Counted from the first letter of the stretch, positions 17,652 through 27,069 are shown. The stretch: DNA of 44,516 bases from an uncultured Thermomicrobia bacterium (GCA_937968015.1 CALBSO010000012.1:1-44516); one strand, 5' to 3'. Numbers and translations: made by a program. Notes: a model not told the origin generated them from the letters alone.

Positions 17652-20600
17652 CTAGGCAAGTCGGACACGCGGCGCAGAAACGTGGGTGCGAAGCGGCGCA
17701 CATGTGCTTCTCCGCGCGTTCTCGGACGCGAAGGCGCGACTGATGATAACGGCAAGTGCCGCGCCGATGCCGACGAGCGACCATCCAGACGGCGTCATCA
17801 CGGTGAGGCCAAGCAGCGTACGGAGCGGCGCAATCGTCAGAGCGGCGACGAGGAGCCCGGCGGAGCCCGTGACGGCGGCAAGCACCGGTCGCGTGAGCGT
17901 CCCTTCCACACGCCCAACGTCGAGGGTTTGGGCGAGCTGGGTTGCGACGATGCTCGCAAATGCCACCGTGCGCGCCTGCGGGAGGGCGCTCACGCTGAGA
18001 GCAAGCACGAAGGCGCCGAGGGCGGGCAATGTCGTGGCGATTCCCCGCCGGATGATGTCCCGCCGCAGGGGTGCGTCGAGTGCCGCCGTCCCTTCTCGTG
18101 CGAGGCTCGCAAGGTTACGAGTTTCCGGACCCTGTAAGGCGACGGAAAGCGCCGGGAGCGCGTCCGTGATCAGGTTGACCGCGAGGATCTGGCGCGTAAT
18201 CAGCGGAGCAGGAAACCCCATGGCGGTCGCGCCGACGACCAATCCGAGTTCGCCGAGGTTCCCGCCGAGCAGCAGGCCCAGGGCGCGGCGTATATTCCGC
18301 CAGAAACTCCGACCCTCCACCAGCGCCTCCACGAGCGTCGCGAAGTCATCATCGGCGAGCACGACGTCCGCCGCCTGGCGCGCGACTTCCGACCCGCCCT
18401 TGCCCATTGCCACGCCGACATCGGCGAGCCGGAGCGCGGGTGCGTCGTTCACGCCGTCACCCGTCATCGCGACGGTATGACCACGACGTTGAAGGCTTTC
18501 GACGATCCGTAGCTTGTCGAGCGGCGTCACCCGGGCAATGACGACGGCCTGTTCCAGCCGCCGATCAAGTTCGCCGTTTTCCAGGGCGGCGATTTCGTCG
18601 CCCGTCAACACCTCACCCTGGCCGTTGAGCAAACCCGCTTCATGGGCGATTGCACGCGCCGTCGCGGGATGATCGCCGGTAAGCATGATGACGCGAATGC
18701 CCGCCTCGTGGCAGCGGCGGATCGCGGCGGGCACGGCAGGGCGGAGAGGGTCGGCGATGCCGACGAAGCCGAGCGCGACGAGCCCCTCCGGATCGTTCGC
18801 ATCGGTCCCCGATGGACCTTCCGCGACCATCAGGACACGCAGCCCACGCGCGGCAAGCTGCTCGGCGCGCCGGAGCAGCGTATCCCGGCCGTGTGCGTCA
18901 AGCGATTCGTCGGTACCGTCGCTGCGCGCCTGCGCGCACCGCGGGATGAGCGTCTCCGCCGCGCCTTTCACATACAGGCGACCCCGGGCAGCCGTCGCGT
19001 GGAAGGAGCGTGCGGGATCGAAGGGTACCTCGCGCTCACGCTCGGCGCGCAGTTCATCCGCAAGCCCGGCCCGCTGCGCGCCCTGGATAACTGCGACATC
19101 GGTCGGGTGTGCGCCGACATCCTCCGCGTCCGGATGGGGGCTGGCGAGGGCTGCCGCGAGAAGGACCGCCCGCAATGGCGGTGGAAGGCCCGCCGACAGG
19201 TGCGTCTCGGCCCTCCCATCAGCGACCAAGGCGAGGGCGAGGCGTCCTTCGGTGAGCGTCCCTGTCTTGTCGGTGCAGGCAATATCTACCCTGCCGAGCG
19301 CCTCGACCGCCGACAATCGGCGGACGAGGGCGTTGCGGCCTGCCAACCGACGTGCCACCGCCGCCTCGCCAACGCCGGCAAGCAGTGGGAGACCTTCAGG
19401 AACGGCGGCGATGGCGATGCTCCCGCCAATCGCGAGTTGCGACAACAGCGGACGCCCGCGGACGAGCCCGGACCCGACGACGATCGCTCCCCCTGCCGCT
19501 GCGAGCGGCAGCAGTTGCCGCAGCATCGCGCTGAGCCGGATACTTAGGGGGCTGCGTTGCGCATCCTCAGTCGCGAGTGCGGCGGCGGTCGCCCCAATAC
19601 GCGTCTGTTGCCCAACCGCAACAACCACCGCACGCGCCGTACCGACCGTGACGTCGCTCCCTTCCAGGACCACGCGACTCGCGTCCGTGCCGCCAATGGC
19701 GACTTTGGCGACGGGGAGCGATTCGCCGGTCAGGGCGGCCTCATCCACCTCGAATCCATGCGCTTCCAGAACACGGGCGTCCGCAGCGATGCGGTCCCCG
19801 GAGGCGAGCAGCAGGATATCGCCCGGCACGATCTGGGTCGCGGGGATCGTGACCGCCACCCCGTCGCGGAGGGCGCGCGCGGAGGCTGTCCCCATGCGCG
19901 CAAGTGCTTCTGCAGCTTGCCCCGCCTGATGCTCCTGCCAGGCACCGACTGCGGCATTCAATGCGATCGTCGCCCCGATGAGCACTACGTCCAAAGGCGA
20001 GCCGAGGATGACCGACAATCCTGCACCCGCAGCGAGGATGCCCGTCAGCGGCGAGCGCAACTGGTCGAGCACGGCAAGGAGGAGCGCGTTCCGTTTGATG
20101 CGTGGTTGCGCCGTGCGTTGTCGTTGTGCCGCCTGAATCGTACTCAGTCCACTCTCTGTCGTATTGAGCGCCGCGAGCGTACTTGCGACACTCCGGCGTC
20201 CCCAGCGCTCCGGGCGCGGATCGACCAGCCGAGCGATGGAGGCCTGTGAGCGCTCTCCCCCGCGCAGGCGTGCCCAGCCGATTCCCAGCGCACCGAGGGC
20301 GGTGACATAGACCGCGCTGGAGGCCCCCGCAATACCCGGCGTGCCCCGGAGACCCCAAACTGCGCCCACACCGTTGCTGACCATGGAGAGCAAGGCCGCA
20401 TCCCGCGCACTCGCATCGCGTCGAGCACCCGCATCGATAATCGCGGCCACTCCGCTGAGGTCAGGTGCCAGCAGGTCCACGCGAGCGGGAAATCGGCTCG
20501 TGCGCCCGGAGGAGAGGCCGATGGCGAGATCGCATGCCTCGAACGCGGCGGTGGCGCGCGCACTGTCCGCGATCAATGCGACACGCATCCCAGCCGCCTG

Positions 20601-22523
20601 GCGCTCGCGAATCACCGCGATTGCGTCATCGCTATCGATGAGCGCGATACCCGCACGGCGGGCCACCCCCTGTGCCGCCATCGCGTTGCTCCCCGCGAGG
20701 AGCCGGAGTTCAACCCCGTGCCGTCGGCACGTTTCCGCAACCTCCGACACACCCGGCGCGAGTCGCGGCTGCAGAACAAGGAGACCGAGCGGATGCTCCT
20801 CACGTTCGCTGCGCAGGACGAGGATGTGACTGCCGCCCCGTTGCAGCCGGATGCGCGCCGGGAGCCGCAGGTCGCGCTCCGCAGGATGAAGGGAGTACCG
20901 CGTGCCATCAATCGTCGCCGTCGCAGTCGTGCCGTCGAACGCGCCATCGGTCGCCGGTATTTCCCCCGTCGCCCGTAGCGCTCCACGCCACGGCGACCCC
21001 GCCGCCGCCGCCACATGCGTCGCACGCTCAAGCAACCCTGCCGGATCGTATGCGGCATCCAGCGGGAGCGCCGTGACGAGTTCGAAACCGTCGGTAAGCG
21101 TCCGCGGACCATTGACGAGGAGCAGGTCGGGGCGGCGAATGGTCCGCTGGGGACGTGTGCCGACGACGACGACGCCCGCGCGCAGCACGCGCGCGGATGC
21201 ACCAAGGTCCGCGCTCTCCGCGCCGATCATTGCCGTGCGCGGGCTGACCAGCAGGAGCGACGCGAAGGTACGCGCCGGGGAGCGGGTCAGTAGCGCCGTG
21301 AGCGCCGCATAGCCGAGCGAGACCGGACCAAGCCCGCGGAGATATCGGTCATAGAGCGTGGAGATAGGCGGCACGGGGCGTGGCTCCGGTGTGAATGATT
21401 CTCCACCATGCAACTCGACGACAAACGGGCCGCCGAACAGCCGCGCGCCCGCAGGGAGCATTCCACCCGGAATGACCGGCAGTGGCAGCGCATCGTCGCC
21501 CGTTGCCGTCCCAATCCCTTCAATCACACAGGCCGCAAGCGGCGTCCGCTCGCCTGTTTCCAGTCGGATCACCGCCCCCGCGTGGGCTGCCGCGACCCCG
21601 CCAACGCGCGCTTCGTATGCTTTCCACGCCGTACGCCGGGCAACGACCTCCGTCAAGAGCCGCACCGATTCCGCGCCCGTCACCGCGAGGCCGAGGGGAT
21701 TGCCGGAGAGCGCGAGGGCAACGACGTTCGGCACGTTGAGCAGGAGATCGGCAGTCGTCCGGCCGAGCAAGCGCCGTAGCCCATAACGAACGGCGGGGAT
21801 CCCCTGCAGAATGCCAACGAGGGCCGATACCTGCACTGTCCCCCCGACACGTGGGGGCGCTTCCCCACCGCTGAGTAGTCGTTGTACGGCGAGAAACCCG
21901 ACGCCGAGTGCCGCACCGATCGTGCGCGTCGCGCCTTGGATGAGCGGCCCGGGATCGAGGGGATCCGCCGGCCGATCTTCATCCAGCAGATCGGGGAACT
22001 CCATTCCCGTCACCTCGGCGACGAGATCGTCGAGGTCGGTCCGGTGCGCGTCAAACTCGACGAGGACGCGACCGGTGAGCGCGCTCGCGGTGGCGCGTAC
22101 GCCCGGATGGCGCTCGAGCCGCTCGACGACATGCCGCGCCAGGTGCGGATCGCGATCCAGCCCGCGCACCGCGATGCGGGCACGCCCGAGTGTCCCATGT
22201 CGCTCGCTGGCCACTGCGGGACGATTGCGCATCAGCGCCGAGGGGACAGTATCGAGCGTATCAGTCGCTGTCTTCTCGGACGGAGATTGGGCAATCCGCC
22301 GTACCGTCGCGAACAGTGCCACCGAATCGGTGGCGGTGGGATCGTAGTGGATCAGGCAGTTGCCGGTGTGCGGATTCGCCGTCGCACTCTGCACGCCGGG
22401 GCTCTCCCGCACTGCGCCCACGATCCGTCGCAGGCTATCCCCAGTCGAACTGGGGACATGCACGCGGATGCGGCCCGGGATTTCCGTAAGTATTTCCGGT
22501 TCCGCCGCGATACTTATGACCAT
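17652..22523 (-). CDS. Giant P-type ATPase, CtpH/CtpI-like (pseudo-half plus active half)
   Basis: 1623 residues. Two HMA-like folds without CxxC lie at about 5-70 (ILTEIPGRIRVHVPS) and 105-180. Residues ~215-760 form a degenerate P-type ATPase half: its end (CDLAIGLSSGRTSRFPARVD, LLAPDLSG) mirrors the GDGVNDA/ADVVLL region of metal ATPases, but no DKTGT is present. Residues ~790-1600 are a complete ATPase with TGES, DKTGT (phosphorylated Asp1085), MLTGDHPATA and GDGVNDAPAL, plus N- and C-terminal TM bundles like P2-type cation pumps. Mycobacterial CtpH and CtpI share this size and layout. The substrate cation is unknown. It is preceded by small membrane-type genes on the same strand, probably accessory. 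Confidence 0.9.
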   Translation of the reverse strand: MVISIAAEPEILTEIPGRIRVHVPSSTGDSLRRIVGAVRESPGVQSATANPHTGNCLIHYDPTATDSVALFATVRRIAQSPSEKTATDTLDTVPSALMRNRPAVASERHGTLGRARIAVRGLDRDPHLARHVVERLERHPGVRATASALTGRVLVEFDAHRTDLDDLVAEVTGMEFPDLLDEDRPADPLDPGPLIQGATRTIGAALGVGFLAVQRLLSGGEAPPRVGGTVQVSALVGILQGIPAVRYGLRRLLGRTTADLLLNVPNVVALALSGNPLGLAVTGAESVRLLTEVVARRTAWKAYEARVGGVAAAHAGAVIRLETGERTPLAACVIEGIGTATGDDALPLPVIPGGMLPAGARLFGGPFVVELHGGESFTPEPRPVPPISTLYDRYLRGLGPVSLGYAALTALLTRSPARTFASLLLVSPRTAMIGAESADLGASARVLRAGVVVVGTRPQRTIRRPDLLLVNGPRTLTDGFELVTALPLDAAYDPAGLLERATHVAAAAGSPWRGALRATGEIPATDGAFDGTTATATIDGTRYSLHPAERDLRLPARIRLQRGGSHILVLRSEREEHPLGLLVLQPRLAPGVSEVAETCRRHGVELRLLAGSNAMAAQGVARRAGIALIDSDDAIAVIRERQAAGMRVALIADSARATAAFEACDLAIGLSSGRTSRFPARVDLLAPDLSGVAAIIDAGARRDASARDAALLSMVSNGVGAVWGLRGTPGIAGASSAVYVTALGALGIGWARLRGGERSQASIARLVDPRPERWGRRSVASTLAALNTTESGLSTIQAAQRQRTAQPRIKRNALLLAVLDQLRSPLTGILAAGAGLSVILGSPLDVVLIGATIALNAAVGAWQEHQAGQAAEALARMGTASARALRDGVAVTIPATQIVPGDILLLASGDRIAADARVLEAHGFEVDEAALTGESLPVAKVAIGGTDASRVVLEGSDVTVGTARAVVVAVGQQTRIGATAAALATEDAQRSPLSIRLSAMLRQLLPLAAAGGAIVVGSGLVRGRPLLSQLAIGGSIAIAAVPEGLPLLAGVGEAAVARRLAGRNALVRRLSAVEALGRVDIACTDKTGTLTEGRLALALVADGRAETHLSAGLPPPLRAVLLAAALASPHPDAEDVGAHPTDVAVIQGAQRAGLADELRAEREREVPFDPARSFHATAARGRLYVKGAAETLIPRCAQARSDGTDESLDAHGRDTLLRRAEQLAARGLRVLMVAEGPSGTDANDPEGLVALGFVGIADPLRPAVPAAIRRCHEAGIRVIMLTGDHPATARAIAHEAGLLNGQGEVLTGDEIAALENGELDRRLEQAVVIARVTPLDKLRIVESLQRRGHTVAMTGDGVNDAPALRLADVGVAMGKGGSEVARQAADVVLADDDFATLVEALVEGRSFWRNIRRALGLLLGGNLGELGLVVGATAMGFPAPLITRQILAVNLITDALPALSVALQGPETRNLASLAREGTAALDAPLRRDIIRRGIATTLPALGAFVLALSVSALPQARTVAFASIVATQLAQTLDVGRVEGTLTRPVLAAVTGSAGLLVAALTIAPLRTLLGLTVMTPSGWSLVGIGAALAVIISRAFASENARRSTCAPLRTHVSAPRVRLA

Positions 22524-22590
22524 CGCCGTCCCGCGTTCCCCAGGATGTGCTGTCCTCTCACCACCCGTAGGTCATAGATGAGAAAGCATA

Positions 22591-22617
22591 ATCCCGATGG
22601 GAGTATCCCGTCGGGAT
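22591..22617 (-). terminator. Strong hairpin between small genes and the P-type ATPase
   Basis: ATCCCGATGGG, five bases, CCCGTCGGGAT: 11-bp arms with one G-T type mismatch. It lies downstream of the 114-residue gene and upstream of the ATPase start. Only a weak T-rich tail (TTATGCTTTCTC) follows on the minus strand, so it may act as a partial terminator or attenuator, or as an mRNA stabiliser. Confidence 0.45.
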
Positions 22618-22651
22618 CGCTTGATGAGACACTGCCTCGCCTGCGCGCCGA

Positions 22652-22996
22652 CTACTTGCGACCGCGCAGATGCTGCGCCTCCGCCCAAATATCCTCGGCT
22701 TCTTCGCGCGCCCGTGCGGTTGCCCGCACGAGATAGTCGCGGGCCACGAGCGCGAATACCCCAATGCGCTGACCGATCTCGTCGAACACTTCTTCGGCGC
22801 GCTCCGTTGTCGTCTGTTCGGGAGCCCGCGTCGGGGGTGACTGCGTGGCTTGGGACTGCTTGGCACCGGTGTGGGACGCTCCAGTTTTTGTCGTGCGGGA
22901 TGCAGTTGGTTTCGGCGGAGCCGCCTTGGCCGTTCCAGTCGGCCCCGGTTTCGTCGGTCGGGGCGTCGATCCCGCAGGTTTCCGGTCAGTACTCAT
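22652..22996 (-). CDS. Small protein with basic disordered N-terminus
   Basis: 114 residues. The first ~60 are Pro/Thr/Ala/Lys-rich and disordered (beginning STDRKPAGSTPRPTKPGPTG). The last ~45 form a charged amphipathic helix (TERAEEVFDEIGQRIGVFAL then VARDYLVRATARAREEAEDI). The start overlaps the stop of the upstream gene (ATGA), so the two are coupled. The layout is typical of small accessory proteins found beside CtpH/CtpI- and DUF1490-type loci, possibly binding the ATPase or the membrane surface; that role is inferred. No enzyme motif. Confidence 0.7.
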   Translation of the reverse strand: MSTDRKPAGSTPRPTKPGPTGTAKAAPPKPTASRTTKTGASHTGAKQSQATQSPPTRAPEQTTTERAEEVFDEIGQRIGVFALVARDYLVRATARAREEAEDIWAEAQHLRGRK

Positions 22997-23229
22997 CCGG
23001 CGTCACCCCCCGCCGCGTCCGCCTGCCCACGGGACGTCGCGGCTGCCTGCTGCACACCGCTGCCGACGCCTCGTGCGAGCGATGTCACCGCATCACGGGC
23101 GATGAGCAGCCCCGTAAGTCCGTAGACGGCGCCACGCCTGAGAACCTTCCGCACTGGTGGGGAAAAGACCGCAGCAGTCGCCGCGACCGCGATCGCGATC
23201 TCCGGGGTGGTGTAATCATCAACAGCCAT
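22993..23229 (-). CDS. Small protein, DUF1490/DUF5132-like
   Basis: 78 residues from the ATG at 23229, chosen over the 23280 start because AAGGAG lies 8 bases before it. It has a weakly hydrophobic helix (TPEIAIAVAATAAVFSPPVR), a basic turn (KVLRRGAVYGLTGLLIARDA) and a polar Ala/Gly/Asp tail. Small proteins of this type stand next to P-type ATPase genes in actinobacteria (DUF1490) and other phyla (DUF5132). I assign the resemblance, not membership. It is coupled to the downstream 114-residue gene and probably heads the ATPase operon. Confidence 0.65.
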   Translation of the reverse strand: MAVDDYTTPEIAIAVAATAAVFSPPVRKVLRRGAVYGLTGLLIARDAVTSLARGVGSGVQQAAATSRGQADAAGGDAG

Positions 23230-23569
23230 CAGAGACACTCCTTTACCGCACCCTTCCGAACATTCGGACGATGTGAGCACCAGTTTTGCAAGAGTGATGC
23301 CGTCGCTATGGCGTTACTCACTGAAATGATAACCGAACGAACACCATTGCTCAAATGTTCGCGTCATGTCGTCACTGCGAAGGCAGTTCCGGAACGCGGC
23401 GAAGATTGTGCAGTGAACAAGAGGACGTTTCCGCTTCCCGACGCAAGGAGCGTGTTGGGGCAAGTGGGGCGAGAAAACAGACCCGGTATCGACCCTGTCA
23501 AAACAGGGCTTTCTCAGTAGGAATGGAGGGGTGAACGGATACCGAAGGGATGTGACTGGGCCAAATGAC
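23230..23569. other. Intergenic stretch without a supported gene
   Basis: It holds the upstream region of the small-gene/ATPase operon. On the minus strand TTGCAAAA and an imperfect inverted repeat CCGAATGTTCGG lie 30-70 bases before the 23229 start. A short hairpin (CCCTGT caaa ACAGGG, near 23493-23508) is followed by CTTTCT. No reading frame here looks like a protein. Confidence 0.4.
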
Positions 23570-23737
23570 TCATGCCGCTGTGACCGCCGTTTGATAGACC
23601 GCGAGAGCGAAGTCAACGGCGACAGTCAGCGCACGGGCGAACCGCTCACTCTGGATGAACTGGAAGACGGTGCGGAGCCGCTGCAAAATGATCCGGACAA
23701 ACCTGCGGCTGCGCGGCGCTCGTGATTGCTGCATCAT
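23570..23737 (-). CDS. 55-residue amphipathic/hydrophobic small protein
   Basis: A frame starting ATGATG with a textbook ribosome site (AAGGAGG, 6 bases upstream of the first ATG). The product MMQQSRAPRSRRFVRIILQR continues LRTVFQFIQSERFARALTVA and ends VDFALAVYQTAVTAA. A basic N-terminus leads into a long helix with a hydrophobic face, compatible with a peripheral or single-pass membrane peptide. The 168-base gene is on the strand of the ATPase cluster and has regular codon use. No family is recognised. It may be another accessory peptide of the transporter cluster. Confidence 0.6.
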   Translation of the reverse strand: MMQQSRAPRSRRFVRIILQRLRTVFQFIQSERFARALTVAVDFALAVYQTAVTAA

Positions 23738-24075
23738 GTTGCGCCTCCTTGGAGCGTGGGGCGAACAGGTACTTCACCTGCGGATAGAACGATACCCCAC
23801 GAATGTTAGCGCCTCTTTAGCGTTTTATATGGGTGGCGATAGCATACTGAACACGGCTCATCTACCTCCGTTGGGGAGTGGGTCCTGGCGATCGCCGTTA
23901 TCTTCTCACGATGGGGCGCAGTAACTGATGATGGATGACAACAATGCGTAGGCAATCGAGCAAAGCGGCGACTGGCGTCCCTCGTGCCAAGAATCGCTTG
24001 TGATGAGCACGGGCGATGTGCCACGTTTGTCGGCGAGTAAATGGAGGCTGTGTGCGTCGTGGTCACGGCACGACC
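23738..24075. other. Intergenic stretch upstream of the 55-residue gene
   Basis: Relatively AT-rich around 23810-23850. On the minus strand CATATAAAACG could serve as a -10 region. Nearer the gene is an inverted repeat CAGGT ACTTC ACCTG (about 23767-23781), a possible regulator site. No coding sequence is recognised. Confidence 0.4.
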
Positions 24076-24477
24076 TCAGGCGCCCGATGGGTCCGTGGAC
24101 ACGCGCCGTGCCCGCCTGCCGTCAGTGCTGCTCGCGCGAGCAGCACTGACGCGGTCCGCCAGTTGCCGCGCCTCCCGCACAATAGACATCCCTGTACCGG
24201 TCCCGGTCACGAGTTTGATTGCCGGATCGCCGTCTCCGCCCACCGGCTGGGACGCGCCATCCATGATCTGCGAGAGAAGTCGGACGGGTCGGGAAGCCTT
24301 GGGCCGATTGAGCATCTTGAAGAGGGGAACGGCGGCGATAAAGAGACCGAAGGGTGGCTCGATCATGCCAAAGCCGACGGCGAGCCCGAGCCCGCCATAG
24401 TAACCGATCGCGCGGGGCCAGTTGATCTCCACCGGCCCGATCCGATTCGTTAATCCGCGGTCAGCTGATGACTCCAT
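24076..24477 (-). CDS. Hypothetical membrane-associated protein
   Basis: 133 residues from the ATG at 24477, with AGGAGG 6 bases upstream; the longer frame to 24537 lacks such support. After a polar start (ESSADRGLTNRIGPVEINWP) comes a hydrophobic hairpin (AIGYYGGLGLAVGFGMIEPP, FGLFIAAVPLFKML), then a basic stretch and a Gly/Thr-rich tail. One or two TM helices are likely. The C-terminal coding region contains a perfect 32-bp palindrome. It lies between the small helical protein and the aquaporin on the same strand. No family is named with confidence. Confidence 0.65.
   Translation of the reverse strand: MESSADRGLTNRIGPVEINWPRAIGYYGGLGLAVGFGMIEPPFGLFIAAVPLFKMLNRPKASRPVRLLSQIMDGASQPVGGDGDPAIKLVTGTGTGMSIVREARQLADRVSAARASSTDGRRARRVSTDPSGA
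24120..24151. repeat. Perfect 32-bp palindrome
   Basis: CGTCAGTGCTGCTCGC followed at once by its exact reverse complement, with no loop and no mismatch. It falls within the last 26 codons of the preceding minus-strand gene. There is no T-run on either side. It could be an RNA hairpin protecting the mRNA end, or a protein-binding or cruciform site. Confidence 0.85.
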
Positions 24478-24591
24478 GGCGATCCTCCTAATGTGACATA
24501 TGACGCGCTGCACTGGACGTGGCCAGCGTAGCCGCAATCGGTCCGTCTGCAGGGGTGCGCGACGCGGCGACCTCCGTCGACGATGGCGCGC

Positions 24592-25392
24592 TCAATGTCC
24601 ATCGGCACCGTCGCCGCCTGCGGCCGCTTCCTCCATCGGCTTCCGCCCGCCGTGCATGATCCATGTGAGCACAACGGCAAGGAGCGCCCCGCACAGCGGT
24701 CCGGCCACGTAGATCCACCAGTGGGCGGTATCGCCACCGACGAGCGCGGGCCCCACCGAGCGGGCCGGATTCATCGACGCCCCGCTCACCGGCAGGCCGA
24801 CTAGCCCGCACAGCGCGATGGTGCCGCCCACGGCGATCGCCGCGTTCGGGCCGATCAGCCGGTTACGGGTCGCGGTGCCGAGGATCACTGTGACGAGGAA
24901 GAGCGTGAGCACGACCTCCATCGCGAACGCGATACCGACGCCGTGTTTCGGCTGCGTCGCCCCGAGATGCCCGACGGTGCCGAAGAGGGCACGCAGCAGG
25001 GTCGCGGCGAGCAGCGCTCCCGCGAACTCGGCCGCCCAGTACGCCGGCATGAGCCGCCAGGGGAAGTCGCGCCGCGCGGCGAAGGCGAGTGTGACGGCGG
25101 GGTTGAAATGTGCGCCAGAGACATTGCCGATCGCGTAGATTAGCGCCATCACCACCAGCGCTGGCGCGACCGCCCGCGCGATGGGCGTGACCTCGCCGTC
25201 GGTCAATGCCGCGATAGTGTCCGCGCCGGCGGCGACGGTGACGAGCGCGAAGGTGCCGAAGAGCTCCGCGAACAGGCGCCGGAAAAGACTTGCCTCCTGC
25301 TCCTCATCACGCTTCCCGCGCTCGTGAGAGCCGGATCCATCCTCTTCCGCCGTCGGTCGGGCGAGTCGATCTTGACGTGCCGCGACTGCCAT
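24592..25392 (-). CDS. Aquaporin / MIP-family channel
   Basis: A 266-residue channel with six TM helices and both pore motifs: SGAHFNPAVT (NPA at 97-99) and SGASMNPARS (NPA at 208-210). The Arg after the second NPA belongs to the selectivity filter. A cytoplasmic N-terminal extension of ~35 charged residues is longer than usual. The start at 25392 is chosen because GGAGGGAG sits about 10 bases upstream; a second ATG lies 9 bases earlier. MIP proteins pass water, glycerol or small solutes across the cytoplasmic membrane. The solute here is not determined, though the small residues near the filter fit a water or small-solute channel. It is the most upstream gene of the transport cluster. Confidence 0.93.
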   Translation of the reverse strand: MAVAARQDRLARPTAEEDGSGSHERGKRDEEQEASLFRRLFAELFGTFALVTVAAGADTIAALTDGEVTPIARAVAPALVVMALIYAIGNVSGAHFNPAVTLAFAARRDFPWRLMPAYWAAEFAGALLAATLLRALFGTVGHLGATQPKHGVGIAFAMEVVLTLFLVTVILGTATRNRLIGPNAAIAVGGTIALCGLVGLPVSGASMNPARSVGPALVGGDTAHWWIYVAGPLCGALLAVVLTWIMHGGRKPMEEAAAGGDGADGH

Positions 25393-25615
25393 GATCCGCA
25401 TCTCCCTCCAGGCGGGGATATAGCAAGATGTTTACCACCTTATCACCGCACGCTCACACGCCGCTTACACCAGGAATTGGGGTGCGCGAGACTTGGCAAG
25501 CAACGACCGTTTACAGAAAGGAGCGAATTGCCTCACGAGAGAAGACACTTTGAGCGGGTCTTTGCCTCACCAATAATGTCACCCGACGCGGGTCCACCAC
25601 GCGAAGGGAGGAAGG

Positions 25616-26599
25616 GTGAGTGCTTCGATGAGTTTTCTGGCTAAACGCGAACTACTCGCACGGGTCGCGCCGCGCTATCAGAGCGCGCCGCCATCGCAGA
25701 AGTCGGTCATCCTCGATGAGTTCGTTGCTACCACCGGCTATGCGCGTAAGTACGCCATCCGGCTCCTCGCGCATCCGGTACCCGTCCCCGTACCGCTGAC
25801 CCGACCGCGCGAGCGCTTCTACGGTCGCGCGGTGGAGGATGCCCTCGTCGTCGCCTGGACGGCCGCCAATCAGATTTGTGCCAAGCGCCTCGTGCCCTTC
25901 CTGCCCGAGTTGATCCCGGCGCTCGAACGGCACGGCCATCTGACGCTGACCGACGCGGTGCGCGCACAACTCCTCGCGCTCAGCCCGGCGACTGCCGATC
26001 GCATCCTCCGTCCCTATCGCGAGTGGGACGCGCCCCACGGAATCACCACCACGCGGCGCGGGCTACTCATCAAACAACAGGTACCAGTGCGTACCTTCAC
26101 CGGCTGGGATGATGTCCAACCCGGATTCTTCGAGGCAGATTTGGTCGCGCACTGTGGGCCGTGGGCGGAGGGTGCGTTCCTGCAAACTCTCGTGCTCACC
26201 GATGTCGCCACCGGCTGGACCGAGTGCCTGGCGTTACTGCATCGCAGTCAGCACACCGTCATCCAGGCCGTCGACCGGGCGCGTACCTTGCTCCCCATGC
26301 CGCTGCTCGGGTTGGACACTGACAATGGCACCGAGTTCCTGAACACCGATCTGCTCGACTATTGCGCACGCGAGCAGATCACCTTCACACGCGGACGGGT
26401 CGCCAAGAAGAACGACCAATGCTTCGTTGAGCAGAAGAACGGCGCGATCGTGCGGCAGTTGGTGGGTTACGACCGATTCGAGGGGGAGCACGCCTATCGC
26501 CAACTGGCCGAGTTGTATCGGGCGGTGCGGCTCTATGTGAACTTCTTCCAGCCCTCGATGAAATTACGGCTCAAAGAGCGCGCGGGCGGCACGCACTGA
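25616..26599 (+). pseudogene. Transposase N-terminal and catalytic part (rve integrase core)
   Basis: 327 residues starting at GTG with GGGAGGAAG upstream. An N-terminal HTH-like region (SQKSVILDEFVATTGYARKY) precedes the DDE/rve core with FFEADLVAHCG (D), GLDTDNGTEF (D) and NDQCFVEQKNG (E). It ends at VRLYVNFFQPSMKLRLKERA with a premature stop, where relatives continue through a linker. The rest of the protein appears in another frame from 26605. The three acidic residues are present, but the frame break makes activity doubtful unless frameshifting or an internal restart occurs. Confidence 0.75.
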
Positions 26600-26604
26600 C
26601 CCAG

Positions 26605-27069
26605 ATGCCGGCGAGCGTGCCGGAGAACCTCGAGACGGTGCACAGGGAAGCGCCGACCGTTCGCTTCACGCTCGAGGCATCGGCGGAAAGTGAGACGAGC
26701 GCGCAGCGTGCACCGGAAGGAGGGAGGAAATATCGGCGCACGAAGGGGGTGAAGGGGCCACGGCTGTATCGGACGCGGCCGGACCCGTTCGCGGCAGTGT
26801 GGGCCGAGGTCGAAGCGGAACTGACGGCGCATCCGGAACGGACAGCAAAGGCGACCTTCGAGCACTTGCAAGAGCGCTATCCCGGCGTCTTCCCGGCGAC
26901 GCAAGTGCGGACGCTGCAACGGCGGGTGCAAGAGTGGCGGATGCGCACGATCCTGGCGTTCGACGATGAGTGGCTCGGGGAAGAAATGCTCGTGAAGCGG
27001 TCGTTCCCGTTACCCTTGCGAGCGATCGTAGAGCGACGAGCCGAGGGGAGGAATGGTAATCAGCGATGA
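26605..27069 (+). pseudogene. Transposase C-terminal part, out of frame
   Basis: 154 residues. ENLETVHREAPTVRF is followed by a basic linker, and then by the DPFAAVWAEVEAELTAHPER, FEHLQERYPGVFPATQVRTL and QRRVQEWRMR blocks found at the C-terminus of this type of rve transposase. It is in the -1/+2 frame relative to the catalytic part, 5 bases after its stop. From memory of relatives, about 50 residues of linker seem to be missing at the junction, so a small deletion plus frameshift is the likely cause. Confidence 0.6.

Noticed and set aside
23493..23515. Hairpin CCCTGT caaa ACAGGG then CTTTCT as a terminator
   Set aside because: No plus-strand gene precedes it and the T-tract is weak, so it is not listed as a terminator.
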